From Winogradskyella wichelsiae (GTDB taxonomy: Bacteria > Bacteroidota > Bacteroidia > Flavobacteriales > Flavobacteriaceae), in the NCBI RefSeq assembly GCF_013403925.1, contig NZ_JABFDJ010000010.1:1-64000 (forward strand): 64,000 nt of DNA, written 5' to 3'. The translations under genes and the position numbers were made by a program. The notes below the pieces were generated by a model. That model had not been told where the DNA came from, made no database searches, and worked only from the letters and a program-made list of their open reading frames with translations. Positions 54,482 through 63,471 of this stretch are shown here, one piece after another. How positions within the stretch are numbered: the stretch's first letter is position 1; each line of letters opens with the position of its first letter.

Positions 54482-55498
54482 CTAGTTTTTGGTTATTTGA
54501 TGCTCCCAACTTACACCACTAATATCAGTCATTTTTAAGGTGTATTGACCGCTTGGTAAATTCTGAATTTCAGGATCATTAAAATTCATCTTGGCTTTTG
54601 CTCCTAAAGGAACAATTAAACTATGTTTTCCAGGTTTAATTTTCGCAATGTAATAATTAGCAATGTTCTGTTTTGGTAAGGTTGCTAATTTATTTTGAGT
54701 ATAGTTTAAAATAATTTTGCCGTTTGAATCTTTAAGTTCTACACCAATAATCCATGCGCCATAAACATCTACACCTTCAACTCTAAATACATCAAATGAT
54801 AGCGTATTATTGTCTATTTTTCCTTCAGTAATTTCAAGTTTAGGTTTTACAGATTTATTATGTAAAGTTCCCCAAAGACCACCATGAAATACTTGATTGG
54901 TATACAGCGTTAATCCTAATATGAAAAACGAACCAGTAATAACAACTTTTGAAAAAATACGATCTCTAATAGGCAGTAATCCTGAACCAAGCCAAGCAAA
55001 TATTTTCTTTTTAGTGATAGGTACATTTTTAGTCATTAAATAATTATCTAATGAAAATCGTCCACTTCCTGTTAAAAATAAGACAAATCCTGTGGCAATA
55101 CCAAGCACTCCAATTTGCCATTCATCTAAACAAGTCGTACCAATCCATCCCGAACCAAGAAGAATGCCCATTGCCAATCCAAAGACGCCAATACTCATTA
55201 ATCTTGTAAATAATCCGAAAATAATAAAGAGCCCAACAATACCTTCAATAATAGTAAAAGCAACCATATTGTACCAAAGGATATCAGGATTTTCAACTAA
55301 ATATAAAATAATTGGTTTTATGCCTAAGGCATTTGGAAGAAAGTGATTAAATTTTTCACCAATATAGCCGGCAGTTTCTGGGTCTAGTTTATCAGCTAAA
55401 ATGGTACGTCTAAAGAATGCTGAAAAGTATGTCCAACCGACAACCATACGAAGTGCAAGGGCAAGAAAGCCCGAATCGTTTTTAATATGTAAATTCAT
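54482..55498 (-). CDS. DoxX/TQO-small-subunit membrane protein with DoxA-like C-terminal domain
   Basis: This 338-residue protein has an N-terminal four-helix DoxX/DoxD part (about 10-150; LALRMVVGWTYFSAFFRR, GLFIIFGLFTRLMSIGVFGLAMGILLGSGW, QIGVLGIATGFVLFLTGSGRFSLD). A further helix (about 188-205) follows. The extracytoplasmic beta domain (about 210-338) resembles DoxA (ISVEWEHQI-like end: DISGVSWEHQITKN). In Acidianus DoxD and DoxA form thiosulfate:quinone oxidoreductase. Here they are fused, as in several bacteria; the activity in this organism is inference. Confidence 0.8.
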   Translation of the reverse strand: MNLHIKNDSGFLALALRMVVGWTYFSAFFRRTILADKLDPETAGYIGEKFNHFLPNALGIKPIILYLVENPDILWYNMVAFTIIEGIVGLFIIFGLFTRLMSIGVFGLAMGILLGSGWIGTTCLDEWQIGVLGIATGFVLFLTGSGRFSLDNYLMTKNVPITKKKIFAWLGSGLLPIRDRIFSKVVITGSFFILGLTLYTNQVFHGGLWGTLHNKSVKPKLEITEGKIDNNTLSFDVFRVEGVDVYGAWIIGVELKDSNGKIILNYTQNKLATLPKQNIANYYIAKIKPGKHSLIVPLGAKAKMNFNDPEIQNLPSGQYTLKMTDISGVSWEHQITKN

Positions 55499-55575
55499 TA
55501 TGTATATCTATAAAAAAGTAATTAATAATTTTCTACTAGCAGAAATGGCTAGATTTAAGTCTGAAAGAAAATTAA

Positions 55576-55959
55576 TTATAGATATGCTTTGTTATTTTGA
55601 TAGAGAATGTAGTAAGGTGCTAAAGGCGGAATTTCGCCTCTTGCATTATAAGATTGTAATACTGGCTTTTGTGAAACTGCAATTGTAGAAGTATTAAAAA
55701 TTGTTATTTTTGATAATACAGCCTGAGAAACCTGAAGATTATTATAAGATTTTGAAATAATTGCTTCTGCATCTACAGAAACATCACAAACTCTATTTTT
55801 TAAAGATGAAAGACTTTTATTGGAAACTTCTGTTGTGGGGAATTCAAAAATATCTTGAAATGAATTTCTAACCTTGCAAGGTGAAAACACCAATAAAACA
55901 ACTAACCCTATAACAGATAGGGCAGAGGTTATTTGTTTTATGTGGTAAGTTATTTTCAC
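55576..55959 (-). CDS. hypothetical exported or single-pass membrane protein
   Basis: I do not recognise this 127-residue protein. It has an N-terminal hydrophobic segment (about 10-26, ALSVIGLVVLLVFSPCKVRNS), possibly an uncleaved anchor. A polar region and a C-terminal GEIPPLAPYYILYQNNKAYL motif follow. The latter ending is one I associate with small proteins near DoxX-type genes in flavobacteria. It lies 77 bases upstream of the DoxX-type gene on the same strand. Confidence 0.65.
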   Translation of the reverse strand: MKITYHIKQITSALSVIGLVVLLVFSPCKVRNSFQDIFEFPTTEVSNKSLSSLKNRVCDVSVDAEAIISKSYNNLQVSQAVLSKITIFNTSTIAVSQKPVLQSYNARGEIPPLAPYYILYQNNKAYL

Positions 55960-56007
55960 TAGATAAATATGAAATTTAGTTATTTAAAAATTAAAAAAAT
56001 GATAATC

Positions 56008-56523
56008 TTATTTTTCAGGTAAATAAGCTTCAGGAATAGGATTTGTCTTTGATTCTTGTTTCCAAAGTAGATTAACAATCCACCAACGTTTACCATCATT
56101 AAACAACTGAATACTGTTAATTCCTCTTAAAAGAGATTTCTTGTCTTTTTTTGTTGTAAAACCTTCATAAGTGCTAAGAACATGAGTAATATTTCCGAAA
56201 GTTTGAGTTTCTCTTTTCAGCTCTAGTTCATAAAAACCATTTTCAACAATCCATCTTCCTGAAGATTCAATGTACTCTTCCGAAGACATATATTTTAAAG
56301 TGGTTTCTTTTTTTTCATTTTTTCCAGTAACAATAAGTTTGGCATCTTTTTTAAATAAATACTTAAATAAATCCCAATTGCGTTCTTTTCCCTTGTCTCC
56401 TGAAATTACAGAATATAAAGTAGCAATGGTACTATCAATTGTTGCTACTTTTTGCGAGTAGTCTACTTCTTGAGCATTTAATCCTATTGAAAAAAGGAAT
56501 AAAATAAATAATGTTTTTTTCAT
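56008..56523 (-). CDS. exported SnoaL/NTF2-like protein
   Basis: This 171-residue protein has a signal peptide (MKKTLFILFLFSIGLNAQ) and then a cone-fold pattern. An N-terminal helix pair (YSQKVATIDSTIATLYSVISGDKGKERNWDLFKYLF) comes first, then beta strands (DAKLIVTGKN, ITHVLSTYEGFTTK, SIQLFNDGKRWWIVNLLWKQE). The GKRWWIVNLLW strand near the end is typical of NTF2-like exported proteins of Bacteroidota. Function is unknown. It lies 9 bases after the DUF5686 gene, so it is co-transcribed with it. Confidence 0.8.
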   Translation of the reverse strand: MKKTLFILFLFSIGLNAQEVDYSQKVATIDSTIATLYSVISGDKGKERNWDLFKYLFKKDAKLIVTGKNEKKETTLKYMSSEEYIESSGRWIVENGFYELELKRETQTFGNITHVLSTYEGFTTKKDKKSLLRGINSIQLFNDGKRWWIVNLLWKQESKTNPIPEAYLPEK

Positions 56524-56532
56524 GTTATAAAA

Positions 56533-59001
56533 TTAAAAGAATTTTAAACCAAATACAACGGCATCGCTTTGAAATCCGTTTTGATAAGAACGAAGATAAT
56601 CAACTCTTAAGAATTTCCATTTGCCCCAACCAATATTATCTAAACCAATAGAATATTCTTGATAAGGTTTAAAATCTGGTTTTGCCAAAACGTGAGCACC
56701 TAGAACTAAATTAAAATTCAACTTGTTAAGTAATGGTAATTTGCCAAGTAAAAAGCCATTAAAATCATGTTCTATATGTCCTTCAAAATAAGTGTCGTTT
56801 GTACTTGCAGAATAATAATCTAAATTATTAAAAACATTGGTGTAGTTACCTTCTGTACTAACATGAGTAAGGTTACCGTTAAAGTGCTGATAATCCATAA
56901 ATGCAATATTTTCCGCATTATAAAATGTTCCTCCTTTTAAATTATAAACCAAACGGCCTTTGTCTTTTATATTGAAAGATTGCGTAACACTAGCTTTGAT
57001 TTGACCAAAATTATAATCGTTATTGGTAGCACCAAAACCTGTTTCGTAGCCTAAATAGAGCGTTGGGTAATCATCATTACTTACGTTATATTTTGCATCA
57101 GGATAACTTAAATACTCTTGTCCAAAATTAATGCGGGCATCAATATTTGCTTTAATAATATTATGGGTTTGAAATGGTGCAATACCGAAAGCAGTTTCAT
57201 TTAGTGGGTTATTACTTGTGTAAGCATCATTTTCTTCATTAAAAAAGGTTTGATCTGTAGTGTTAAAGAGTGCTTTTCGTCTTTCGTAGCTCATACCGGC
57301 ATACAATCTAAATCCATTAAAAAGCTCTTCAGAATAATTAAGTGCAACAAAACTTTTATCGTATAATTTTATGTAATTGTCCTCAAAAAATAACGTGCTA
57401 ACTGAGTTAATGATCGGTTTAATTGGTTTAAAAGGGCTAAATTGTTCTGCCGAAATACCACCAGATAGCATTAAAAATGAATTGCTAATACTATTAAATT
57501 TATAGGTCAATGAACCTTGTGCACGTATGCGATCTTCGGAAAATCCATATTGAATGTCTCCATTAACTCTAAAATAACGATTATAATCATCGTAATTTTT
57601 TGAATAGAATACATTGGCATTTACGGTATAACCTTGAACCGTATTAAATTGAACAGCACTAAGAATAGGGATGTTGAATCCTAGACGATAATCTTTATGA
57701 GAATTTTGATAAGTGTAACCGAATACGTTTCCTATTTTAAATTTATTTCTTACTGCATCTATAGAATCTAAGTATGGTTTAGACTCACGCAAAGTCTGTA
57801 TACTGTCTTTTTTTATATAATCTGTACGTTCTTCAGAAGTAAGAGGAACAGGTCTTATAGCATTCCAAAATAAAGAATCTTTTTTATTGGCTTCTTTTTC
57901 ATAAGAAACGATTTCTCTGGTAAAATCTTTTCTGGTAAGTCCTGCGTTAAATTCATAATTACTATAAACAGCAGTAAAGCGGCCTTCTCCTTCAATACCA
58001 AAAAGGGCATACTTAAGATCCATACTTTGTGATATTACAGCCCAAATATCATTAGTTTCAGAATAAGAAAAACTCTGCTGTAAAGAAATAATATCTACCA
58101 TTGGGATTTTAGCTTGAGGGCCTGATATGTCTAACTCAACAGCATAAATATCCCACTGATCTTCTATAATATAAATAAAACCAGAAAAAACAGGATCGTT
58201 TTTACGTTTTGGAATCACTTTTATTTTATTAATAAGATTTCCTCTGTCGTCATAAAACATACCTTCAAGCTTATATTTATAATAACCAAACGCGTTATTT
58301 GCAATAGGTGAAATAATTTCATTACCCAAACTAATTGTGTTTTTGTAGAAATTATAATCAACATCTAAAGCGCTATTAAAACTAAAACCATTGCTATCTC
58401 CACTAACTTTTGAAGCCGTAATTTTTTCTTTTAATTTATCAGGATTCAAAAACTGAATTTTAGAGATTGTTTCTGATAAATAAATAATCCCACTACGCGT
58501 AGAATCTAATGCACCACCTAAATCACCAACGTCTTGCCCCATTATTTTTTCGGGTGCATCAACAATTTTAAGCAATCCTCTTGAGTAGAAATCAGCTCTA
58601 AACGATTCTATTTTTGCCAAATTAGCTTCTCTATTTGCAATAGCTTGACGCATAATGTCGTTTGCAGGATCGTTTTCAGAATCAACAACAACTTCATTTA
58701 ACGAAACAGATTCTTCAACTAAAGACATATCTAATTGATAAGGGAACTTGGTAATGTTTACTTCCTGTTTTACCGTTTTATAACCTAAATAGCTAAAAAC
58801 AATGGTGTATGCTTTTGGTGTCGAAATATTTAACTCATAATAACCATCGTCATTACTTGTAGTGCCTTTATAGGTGTTTTCAATTAAAATATTTACAAAC
58901 GGAAGTGGCTCATTGTTTTGATCTGTAATATTTCCTTTTATTTGAGCGGAAACAAGTGTGGTAAAAACAAGAAAAAGAATACTTAGTAGTTGTTTTTGCA
59001 T
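56533..59001 (-). CDS. DUF5686 outer-membrane protein with carboxypeptidase-like N-domain
   Basis: This 822-residue protein has a signal peptide (LVSAQ), a CarboxypepD_reg-like beta-sandwich (about 22-105; GTTSNDDGYYELNISTPKAYTIVFSYLGYKT) and a long DUF5686 beta-barrel-like part to an aromatic C-terminus (DAVVFGLKFF). The AxxIMRQAIANREANLAKI segment near 120-140 marks the family. It resembles a TonB receptor without a plug, and could be a surface or transport protein. A long, structured 5' leader precedes it. Ligand is unknown. Confidence 0.88.
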   Translation of the reverse strand: MQKQLLSILFLVFTTLVSAQIKGNITDQNNEPLPFVNILIENTYKGTTSNDDGYYELNISTPKAYTIVFSYLGYKTVKQEVNITKFPYQLDMSLVEESVSLNEVVVDSENDPANDIMRQAIANREANLAKIESFRADFYSRGLLKIVDAPEKIMGQDVGDLGGALDSTRSGIIYLSETISKIQFLNPDKLKEKITASKVSGDSNGFSFNSALDVDYNFYKNTISLGNEIISPIANNAFGYYKYKLEGMFYDDRGNLINKIKVIPKRKNDPVFSGFIYIIEDQWDIYAVELDISGPQAKIPMVDIISLQQSFSYSETNDIWAVISQSMDLKYALFGIEGEGRFTAVYSNYEFNAGLTRKDFTREIVSYEKEANKKDSLFWNAIRPVPLTSEERTDYIKKDSIQTLRESKPYLDSIDAVRNKFKIGNVFGYTYQNSHKDYRLGFNIPILSAVQFNTVQGYTVNANVFYSKNYDDYNRYFRVNGDIQYGFSEDRIRAQGSLTYKFNSISNSFLMLSGGISAEQFSPFKPIKPIINSVSTLFFEDNYIKLYDKSFVALNYSEELFNGFRLYAGMSYERRKALFNTTDQTFFNEENDAYTSNNPLNETAFGIAPFQTHNIIKANIDARINFGQEYLSYPDAKYNVSNDDYPTLYLGYETGFGATNNDYNFGQIKASVTQSFNIKDKGRLVYNLKGGTFYNAENIAFMDYQHFNGNLTHVSTEGNYTNVFNNLDYYSASTNDTYFEGHIEHDFNGFLLGKLPLLNKLNFNLVLGAHVLAKPDFKPYQEYSIGLDNIGWGKWKFLRVDYLRSYQNGFQSDAVVFGLKFF

Positions 59002-59036
59002 AGTGTTGTGTTGATTGATGAATTTGATAGAGACGT

Positions 59037-59081
59037 TAAGGCACGAATCATTTTGATGAGAGCATCAAAAGTTATGCCTTA
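59037..59081 (-). promoter_or_regulatory. two-tier hairpin in the DUF5686 gene leader
   Basis: An outer 7-bp stem TAAGGCA/TGCCTTA (59037-59043, 59075-59081) surrounds an inner 8-bp stem TTTTGATG/CATCAAAA (59051-59058, 59063-59070) with a 4-base loop. It lies 36-80 bases upstream of the ATG at 59001. There is no T-tract, so it is a leader structure rather than a terminator. Confidence 0.45.
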
Positions 59082-59216
59082 AAAATATCTAATTTAAACT
59101 AATCCTTAATATTATAAATAAGGACGTTATAAATATAGACGAAAGTTTAAAGCAAATGGTTGCCTGAGTTAAATAAAACTTAGGTTAATATAAAATTGTA
59201 GGAGAATTGTAAATTC

Positions 59217-59672
59217 TTAGAAATTTTTCTTAATGCGGTCTAAATCTCTTTTGTTATCACGATCTTTAATCGTTTCGCGTTTATCGTAGAGTTTCTTACC
59301 TTTTCCTAGTGCAATAACGAGTTTAGCTAAACCTCTATCGTTAATAAATAAACGCATTGGTACAATAGCGTTTCCTTTAATATTAACTTCTTTTTCGAGC
59401 TTTTTTAATTCTTTTTTATTCAATAATAATTTACGCTCAGCTTTTGCTTTATGATTGTAATAACTACCAAATTTGTACTCTTCAACCGTCATATTAATAA
59501 CAAAGAGTTCACCTCGCTCATTAAACTCGCAAAAACCTTCAGCAATGGAAGCCTGACCAGATCTAATAGATTTGATCTCTGTGCCAGAGAGTACAATACC
59601 TGCTGTGTATTTGTCCAAAATTTCATATTGAAACTTGGCTTTTCTATTGAGTATGTTAATGTTTTTTTGCAT
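59217..59672 (-). CDS. smpB: SsrA-binding protein
   Basis: SmpB carries tmRNA to stalled ribosomes. The start at the ATG 59672 ([22 protein letters not shown]) gives 151 residues; a TTG three codons upstream overlaps the -10 element. Conserved parts are [33 protein letters not shown]-like, [22 protein letters not shown] and the basic C-terminal tail [21 protein letters not shown]. The ssrA gene itself is not in the window. Confidence 0.96.
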   Translation of the reverse strand: MQKNINILNRKAKFQYEILDKYTAGIVLSGTEIKSIRSGQASIAEGFCEFNERGELFVINMTVEEYKFGSYYNHKAKAERKLLLNKKELKKLEKEVNIKGNAIVPMRLFINDRGLAKLVIALGKGKKLYDKRETIKDRDNKRDLDRIKKNF

Positions 59673-59678
59673 GGAGGA

Positions 59679-59686
59679 CAAAGATA
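59679..59686 (-). promoter_or_regulatory. -10 element of smpB
   Basis: The minus strand has TATCTTTG, an exact TAnnTTTG match, ending 6 bases before the ATG at 59672. The transcript would be almost leaderless. Confidence 0.6.
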
Positions 59687-59781
59687 AGAAAGTATGATTA
59701 AATTTTGAAGCTAGAAGTAAACAAAAGTTTAAGACACAATTTTTCTTTGATAATCACAAATTAGAGCGCTTTAAGTCGATT

Positions 59782-59815
59782 TTGTGATATTTCTGTAATC
59801 TAATCTTTAGTTTTG
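59782..59815 (+). promoter_or_regulatory. promoter of the DUF6503 gene
   Basis: TTG (59782-59784), 23 bases, TAGTTTTG (59808-59815), within the accepted spacing range. The ATG at 59848 is 32 bases further on. Confidence 0.6.
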
Positions 59816-59847
59816 CGACATTACTATTCATAAAAAGAATATTTAAG

Positions 59848-60639
59848 ATGAAGAATTACCTTTTACTTATCAGTTTTGTAACCATTTTTGCTTGTAATAA
59901 TGAAAATTCAAAAACAGAAAACACTGAAGTTATTGAAACAACTAAAAAGACCTTAACGGCTAACGATATCGTTGATGAATCTATTGCTGTTTCTGGTGGT
60001 GAGCGTTTTACAAGTTCTAGTCTTAAGTTTGAATTTAGAGATGTTTATTACCAAGCATTGCGTAAAAATCACGAATACCTGCTTGTTAGGTTAACAGTAA
60101 AAAAGAACGATTCTATATTCGATATGTTGAGTAATGTGGGGTATGAGCGTTATAATAACTCAGAATTTGTACAGCTTGAAGACTCTATAGCACAAACATA
60201 TGAAGCTTCAGTTAATTCTGTACATTATTTTTCCGTCTTACCTTATGGTTTAAATGATAAAGCTGTAAATAAATCTTTATTAGGAAGCGAAAAAATTAAG
60301 GATAAGGATTATTATAAAATAAAAGTAACCTTTGATCAAGACGGTGGAGGAGAAGATTTTGATGATCTATATATATACTGGATAAATAAAGAAACATTTA
60401 AGCTAGAGTATTTAGCGTATTCTTACGCTGAAGAAAAGGGTATAGGAATGCGTTTTAGAGAAGCTTACAATGAACGTTACCGTGGTGGATTAAGGTTTGT
60501 AGATTACAATAATTTTAAACCTAAAGATTCCGAATCTATTGCATTAGAAAATTTGGGCAAAGCTTTTGAAGCCGATAACCTAGAATTACTTTCTAAAATT
60601 GAACTTAAAAATGTAAAAGTAGAATTAGTTAACAATTGA
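59848..60639 (+). CDS. DUF6503 family lipoprotein
   Basis: This 263-residue protein has a lipoprotein signal (Cys16 in TIFACNNE) and then a beta-rich body with IVDESIAVSGGERFTSSSLKFEFRDVYYQALRKNHEYLLVRL. Near residue 150-165 are KINDKDYYKIKVTFDQDGGG-type segments and GLRFVDYNNFKPKDSES. This fits DUF6503, which I know from flavobacteria and which resembles LolA/outer-membrane lipoprotein-sorting folds. It is convergent with the phosphatase gene, overlapping it by 15 bases. Confidence 0.78.
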   Translation: MKNYLLLISFVTIFACNNENSKTENTEVIETTKKTLTANDIVDESIAVSGGERFTSSSLKFEFRDVYYQALRKNHEYLLVRLTVKKNDSIFDMLSNVGYERYNNSEFVQLEDSIAQTYEASVNSVHYFSVLPYGLNDKAVNKSLLGSEKIKDKDYYKIKVTFDQDGGGEDFDDLYIYWINKETFKLEYLAYSYAEEKGIGMRFREAYNERYRGGLRFVDYNNFKPKDSESIALENLGKAFEADNLELLSKIELKNVKVELVNN

Positions 60640-61131
60640 TACTTTAGATCTTTTGGTCTCTTTTGTTAATGTAACTAGGTATAAGTTCGCATTATTATCG
60701 TCAGCAATGTCATCATATTTTTCTTCACCTAATAATTCATTTACAAACTTAGGCGTTGTATTGCTATGACCAACAATAAGAACTGTTTTACCTTTTGTTT
60801 TTTCTATAAATGTTTCAATATTTAAATCAGATGGATCATAAATTTGAAGTTCTATATTATTAGATTCTGCAGTTGGCATTACAGTCTGTTTGGTTCTATT
60901 ATAATCTGTAGAATAGACAGCATCAAAACCAATACCTTTAAAATGCTTGGCCCAATTATCAGCACGTTTTAAACCTTCACTTGTTAAATAAGGATTTCTA
61001 ACGGTGCTGTCTGAACGGTCTTTCTCAGCATGTCTAATTAAGTAGTATGTAGATATTTCATCGCTTTGTTTTTCTTTGCATGCTGTAAATATGAATAAAG
61101 AGAAAAAGGCAATTAGAATGAGATGTTTCAT
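60625..61131 (-). CDS. histidine-phosphatase-family lipoprotein
   Basis: This 168-residue lipoprotein (Cys18 in IFTACKEK) carries the phosphoglycerate-mutase-like motif YLIRHAEKDRSD with Arg33 and His34. YSTDYNRTKQTVMPTAE and the second histidine in VLIVGHSNTT follow. It is a periplasmic or membrane-anchored phosphatase; the family includes SixA, which acts on phosphohistidine, but the cytoplasmic SixA role is not expected with this anchor. It is 23 bases downstream of deoD. Confidence 0.85.
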   Translation of the reverse strand: MKHLILIAFFSLFIFTACKEKQSDEISTYYLIRHAEKDRSDSTVRNPYLTSEGLKRADNWAKHFKGIGFDAVYSTDYNRTKQTVMPTAESNNIELQIYDPSDLNIETFIEKTKGKTVLIVGHSNTTPKFVNELLGEEKYDDIADDNNANLYLVTLTKETKRSKVSIVN

Positions 61132-61154
61132 GTTGAAATTTTAAGTGATGTGTA

Positions 61155-61853
61155 TTAAGCTAATTCTAAAGCGACTTCAATCATGCCTTTAAAAGTGGTT
61201 TCTCGCTCTTTACTTGTAGTCGTTTCGTTTGAAACTAAAGAATCAGAAATCGTTAATATTGCTAATGCATTTACTTTATGTTTAGCAGCAACAGTATATA
61301 AACCTGCAGCTTCCATCTCTACACACAACACACCAAATTTAGACCATTTTTTAAAGGATTCTTTATCGTCTTCGTAAAATTCATCTGATGATAAAACATT
61401 ACCAGCTTTAATAGATATGTTTTTAGCTTTAGCAGCGTCAATTGCTTTCATAAATAAACCAAAATCAGCAGTAGGAGCGTAGCCTGCACCGCCAAAACGT
61501 AATTCATTTATACCAGAAGTAGAAGAGGCAGACATTGCTAAAACAACATCTCTAATTTTTATATCTTTTTGATAAGAACCAGCACTACCAACTCTAATAA
61601 GGTTTTTTACACCATATTCTGTAATAAGTTCGTTGGCATAAATAGATATGCTAGGTACTCCCATACCAGTTCCCATTGTAGAAATACGTTTTCCTTTATA
61701 GGTCCCTGTGTAACCATACATGCCTCTAATTTCATTGAAGCAAACTGGGTTTTCAAAAAAAGTTTCAGCAATCCATTTAGCTCTTAAAGGATCTCCTGGT
61801 AATAAAATTGTTTCTGCGATATCGCCTTTTTTGGCTCCTATGTGTACACTCAT
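61155..61853 (-). CDS. deoD: purine-nucleoside phosphorylase, DeoD type
   Basis: This enzyme splits purine (deoxy)ribonucleosides with phosphate into base and (deoxy)ribose-1-phosphate. The 232-residue protein starts [29 protein letters not shown], has [41 protein letters not shown] and VEMEAAGLY. The catalytic aspartate is in [11 protein letters not shown]. The hexameric DeoD family is confirmed by length. It is 28 bases after deoC, consistent with joint nucleoside catabolism. Confidence 0.96.
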   Translation of the reverse strand: MSVHIGAKKGDIAETILLPGDPLRAKWIAETFFENPVCFNEIRGMYGYTGTYKGKRISTMGTGMGVPSISIYANELITEYGVKNLIRVGSAGSYQKDIKIRDVVLAMSASSTSGINELRFGGAGYAPTADFGLFMKAIDAAKAKNISIKAGNVLSSDEFYEDDKESFKKWSKFGVLCVEMEAAGLYTVAAKHKVNALAILTISDSLVSNETTTSKERETTFKGMIEVALELA

Positions 61854-61881
61854 GCAACAAAGTTAAGCAAAGTGTCTTAAT

Positions 61882-62544
61882 TTAAGATGCTGCCTTTGCT
61901 GTAATCTCATTCATCATTGCAACACCTGCAGAAGTACCAATTCTATCAACTCCAATATCAATATATTTTTGCGCTGTAGCTGCATCTCTAATTCCGCCAG
62001 AAGCCTTAATTTTAAGCTGATCTCTTACGGTTTTACGCATAATTTTAACAGCTGTTAAAGTAGCTCCGCTTTTAGAGAAACCAGTTGAGGTCTTTATAAA
62101 ATCTGCTTTTGCATCTATACAGATCTCACAAGCTTTTACGATTTCATTTTTAGAGAGTTCACTAATTTCAAAAATTACTTTCAGAGTTGTAATTCCAATA
62201 GCTCTTTTTACTTTACTTATATCCTTAAGTACAGCTAGATGATTCTTACTCTTAAGTCGCCCGATATTTAATACCATATCGATTTCTGTAGCACCTTGAT
62301 CTATAGCGTGTTTGGCTTCAAATATTTTTGCTTCTGTAGACATTGCTCCGAGTGGAAAACCAATAACAGAACAGATTTTTACATCAGATTTACCCAAAGC
62401 TTGTTTAGCAAGTAAAACATTACTGCTGTTTACACATACAGAATAAAAATTGTATTTTAAAGCTTCATCACAAAGTTGTAAAATTTCTGCTTCAGTAGCA
62501 GAGGCACTTAATAAAGTGTGGTCTATGTATCTATTTAAATTCAT
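61882..62544 (-). CDS. deoC: deoxyribose-phosphate aldolase
   Basis: DeoC cleaves deoxyribose-5-phosphate to glyceraldehyde-3-phosphate and acetaldehyde. The 220-residue protein has DHTLLSASATEAEILQLCDEA and VCSVIGFPLGAMSTEAK (KICSVIGFPLG). The Schiff-base lysine is in DFIKTSTGFSKSGAT, with a second conserved lysine in IKASGGIRDAATA. It precedes deoD. The upstream 421-base gap has a long hairpin at 62582-62615 that could affect its leader. Confidence 0.96.
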   Translation of the reverse strand: MNLNRYIDHTLLSASATEAEILQLCDEALKYNFYSVCVNSSNVLLAKQALGKSDVKICSVIGFPLGAMSTEAKIFEAKHAIDQGATEIDMVLNIGRLKSKNHLAVLKDISKVKRAIGITTLKVIFEISELSKNEIVKACEICIDAKADFIKTSTGFSKSGATLTAVKIMRKTVRDQLKIKASGGIRDAATAQKYIDIGVDRIGTSAGVAMMNEITAKAAS

Positions 62545-62965
62545 TGATCAAATAAGTAGGGTTATTATATAAATTTTTTAATGCAATTTTATCTACAGGT
62601 AGATGGGGAATTGCAAAATAGTTATAAAACGTTTGAGGGGTTTGGGTTAAATAGCTCGACAAAGTTAAATGTTTTACCGATAAAAAGCGTATTTTTTTTA
62701 GTTTTTAACATCAATTTATTCAGTAAAGTTGTTAATAAAAATATAACCTGTTTATTTTAAGTAGAATAAATTGCTGTTTTCTTAAGAAATATTTCTTAAT
62801 ACAATAATATTAGAAATGTTATTTTTATTACCGATAATAATGATTTACCTTACTAAGTATTTCACGTTTATTTGAGTAACGTTTTAAAATTGAATTAAGT
62901 ATTTATCATAGTCGAAATTTCAATATGCACTTTTTGATATATAATTTATCTAAAACAAATCAATG
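62545..62965. other. 421-base gene-free gap with inverted and direct repeats
   Basis: No credible ORF. Seen here: a long hairpin (62582-62588 TGCAATT with 62609-62615; inner ATCTAC/GTAGAT at 62591-62596 and 62599-62604), a perfect 18-bp palindrome TTAAGAAATATTTCTTAA (62782-62799), and a 10-base direct repeat TTACCGATAA at 62674-62683 and 62828-62837. Both genes at its edges run on the minus strand; it could hold the deoC promoter and operators. Confidence 0.5.
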
Positions 62966-63361
62966 TTAACATCTGTTTATTTCAGCTTGCTTAATTAAAA
63001 ATATATCATCTGACCAGATCATAGCTTCATCAATTGTATTAAAAATCTTATAAGCTTTATTAAAAAAATGTTTTTCTTTAGTATTCTTGTTTATAATTTT
63101 GTCGGTAGTAACAACAGCAAAAGCGATAAGGTTATTTATTCCTTTAATTTCAGTATAATCTGAGGGATTTATTAAGTCCGAAAAAACTCTATTTGTGATA
63201 TAAACAAACGGTTTATTGTAATAATACTTATGAATTATATATTGCATTAAATCGTTAAAATAAGGTTCTACATGGACACCTTCTTTAATTTGGTCGATAA
63301 TATAATTATCAAATAAAAAAATCTCTGAAATGTCTAAATTATAATATCTAACTTCTTTCAT
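62966..63361 (-). CDS. STAS/SEC14-like small hypothetical protein
   Basis: This 131-residue soluble protein starts MKEVRYYNLDISEIFLFDNYIIDQIKEG and contains PFVYITNRVFSDLINPSDYTEIKG. The later LIAFAVVTTDKIINKNTKEKHFFNKAYKIFNTIDEAMIWSDDI is the alternating strand-helix pattern seen in flavobacterial proteins often labelled STAS/SEC14-domain. I see the fold only loosely and assign no function. It is downstream of clpB but separated from it by a strong terminator, so it has its own promoter somewhere in 63362-63408. Confidence 0.65.
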   Translation of the reverse strand: MKEVRYYNLDISEIFLFDNYIIDQIKEGVHVEPYFNDLMQYIIHKYYYNKPFVYITNRVFSDLINPSDYTEIKGINNLIAFAVVTTDKIINKNTKEKHFFNKAYKIFNTIDEAMIWSDDIFLIKQAEINRC

Positions 63362-63408
63362 AACTCATTGTTTTTGAAACGTTTAATTTAGTAAAAATAA
63401 TTAATAAA

Positions 63409-63448
63409 AAAAGCAATAGATTCAAATATTTTTGAATCTATTGCTTTT
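63409..63448 (-). terminator. intrinsic terminator of clpB
   Basis: A perfect 17-bp stem (63409-63425 with 63432-63448) has a 6-base loop; the minus strand continues with six T. It lies 23 bases after the clpB stop. Confidence 0.92.
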
Positions 63449-63471
63449 AACTATCATATAACCTTAGTTTA

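Noticed and set aside
55401..55688. 95-codon plus-strand ORF
   Set aside because: It lies across the 5' end of the DoxX-type gene and the 3' end of the hypothetical gene; no recognisable motif.
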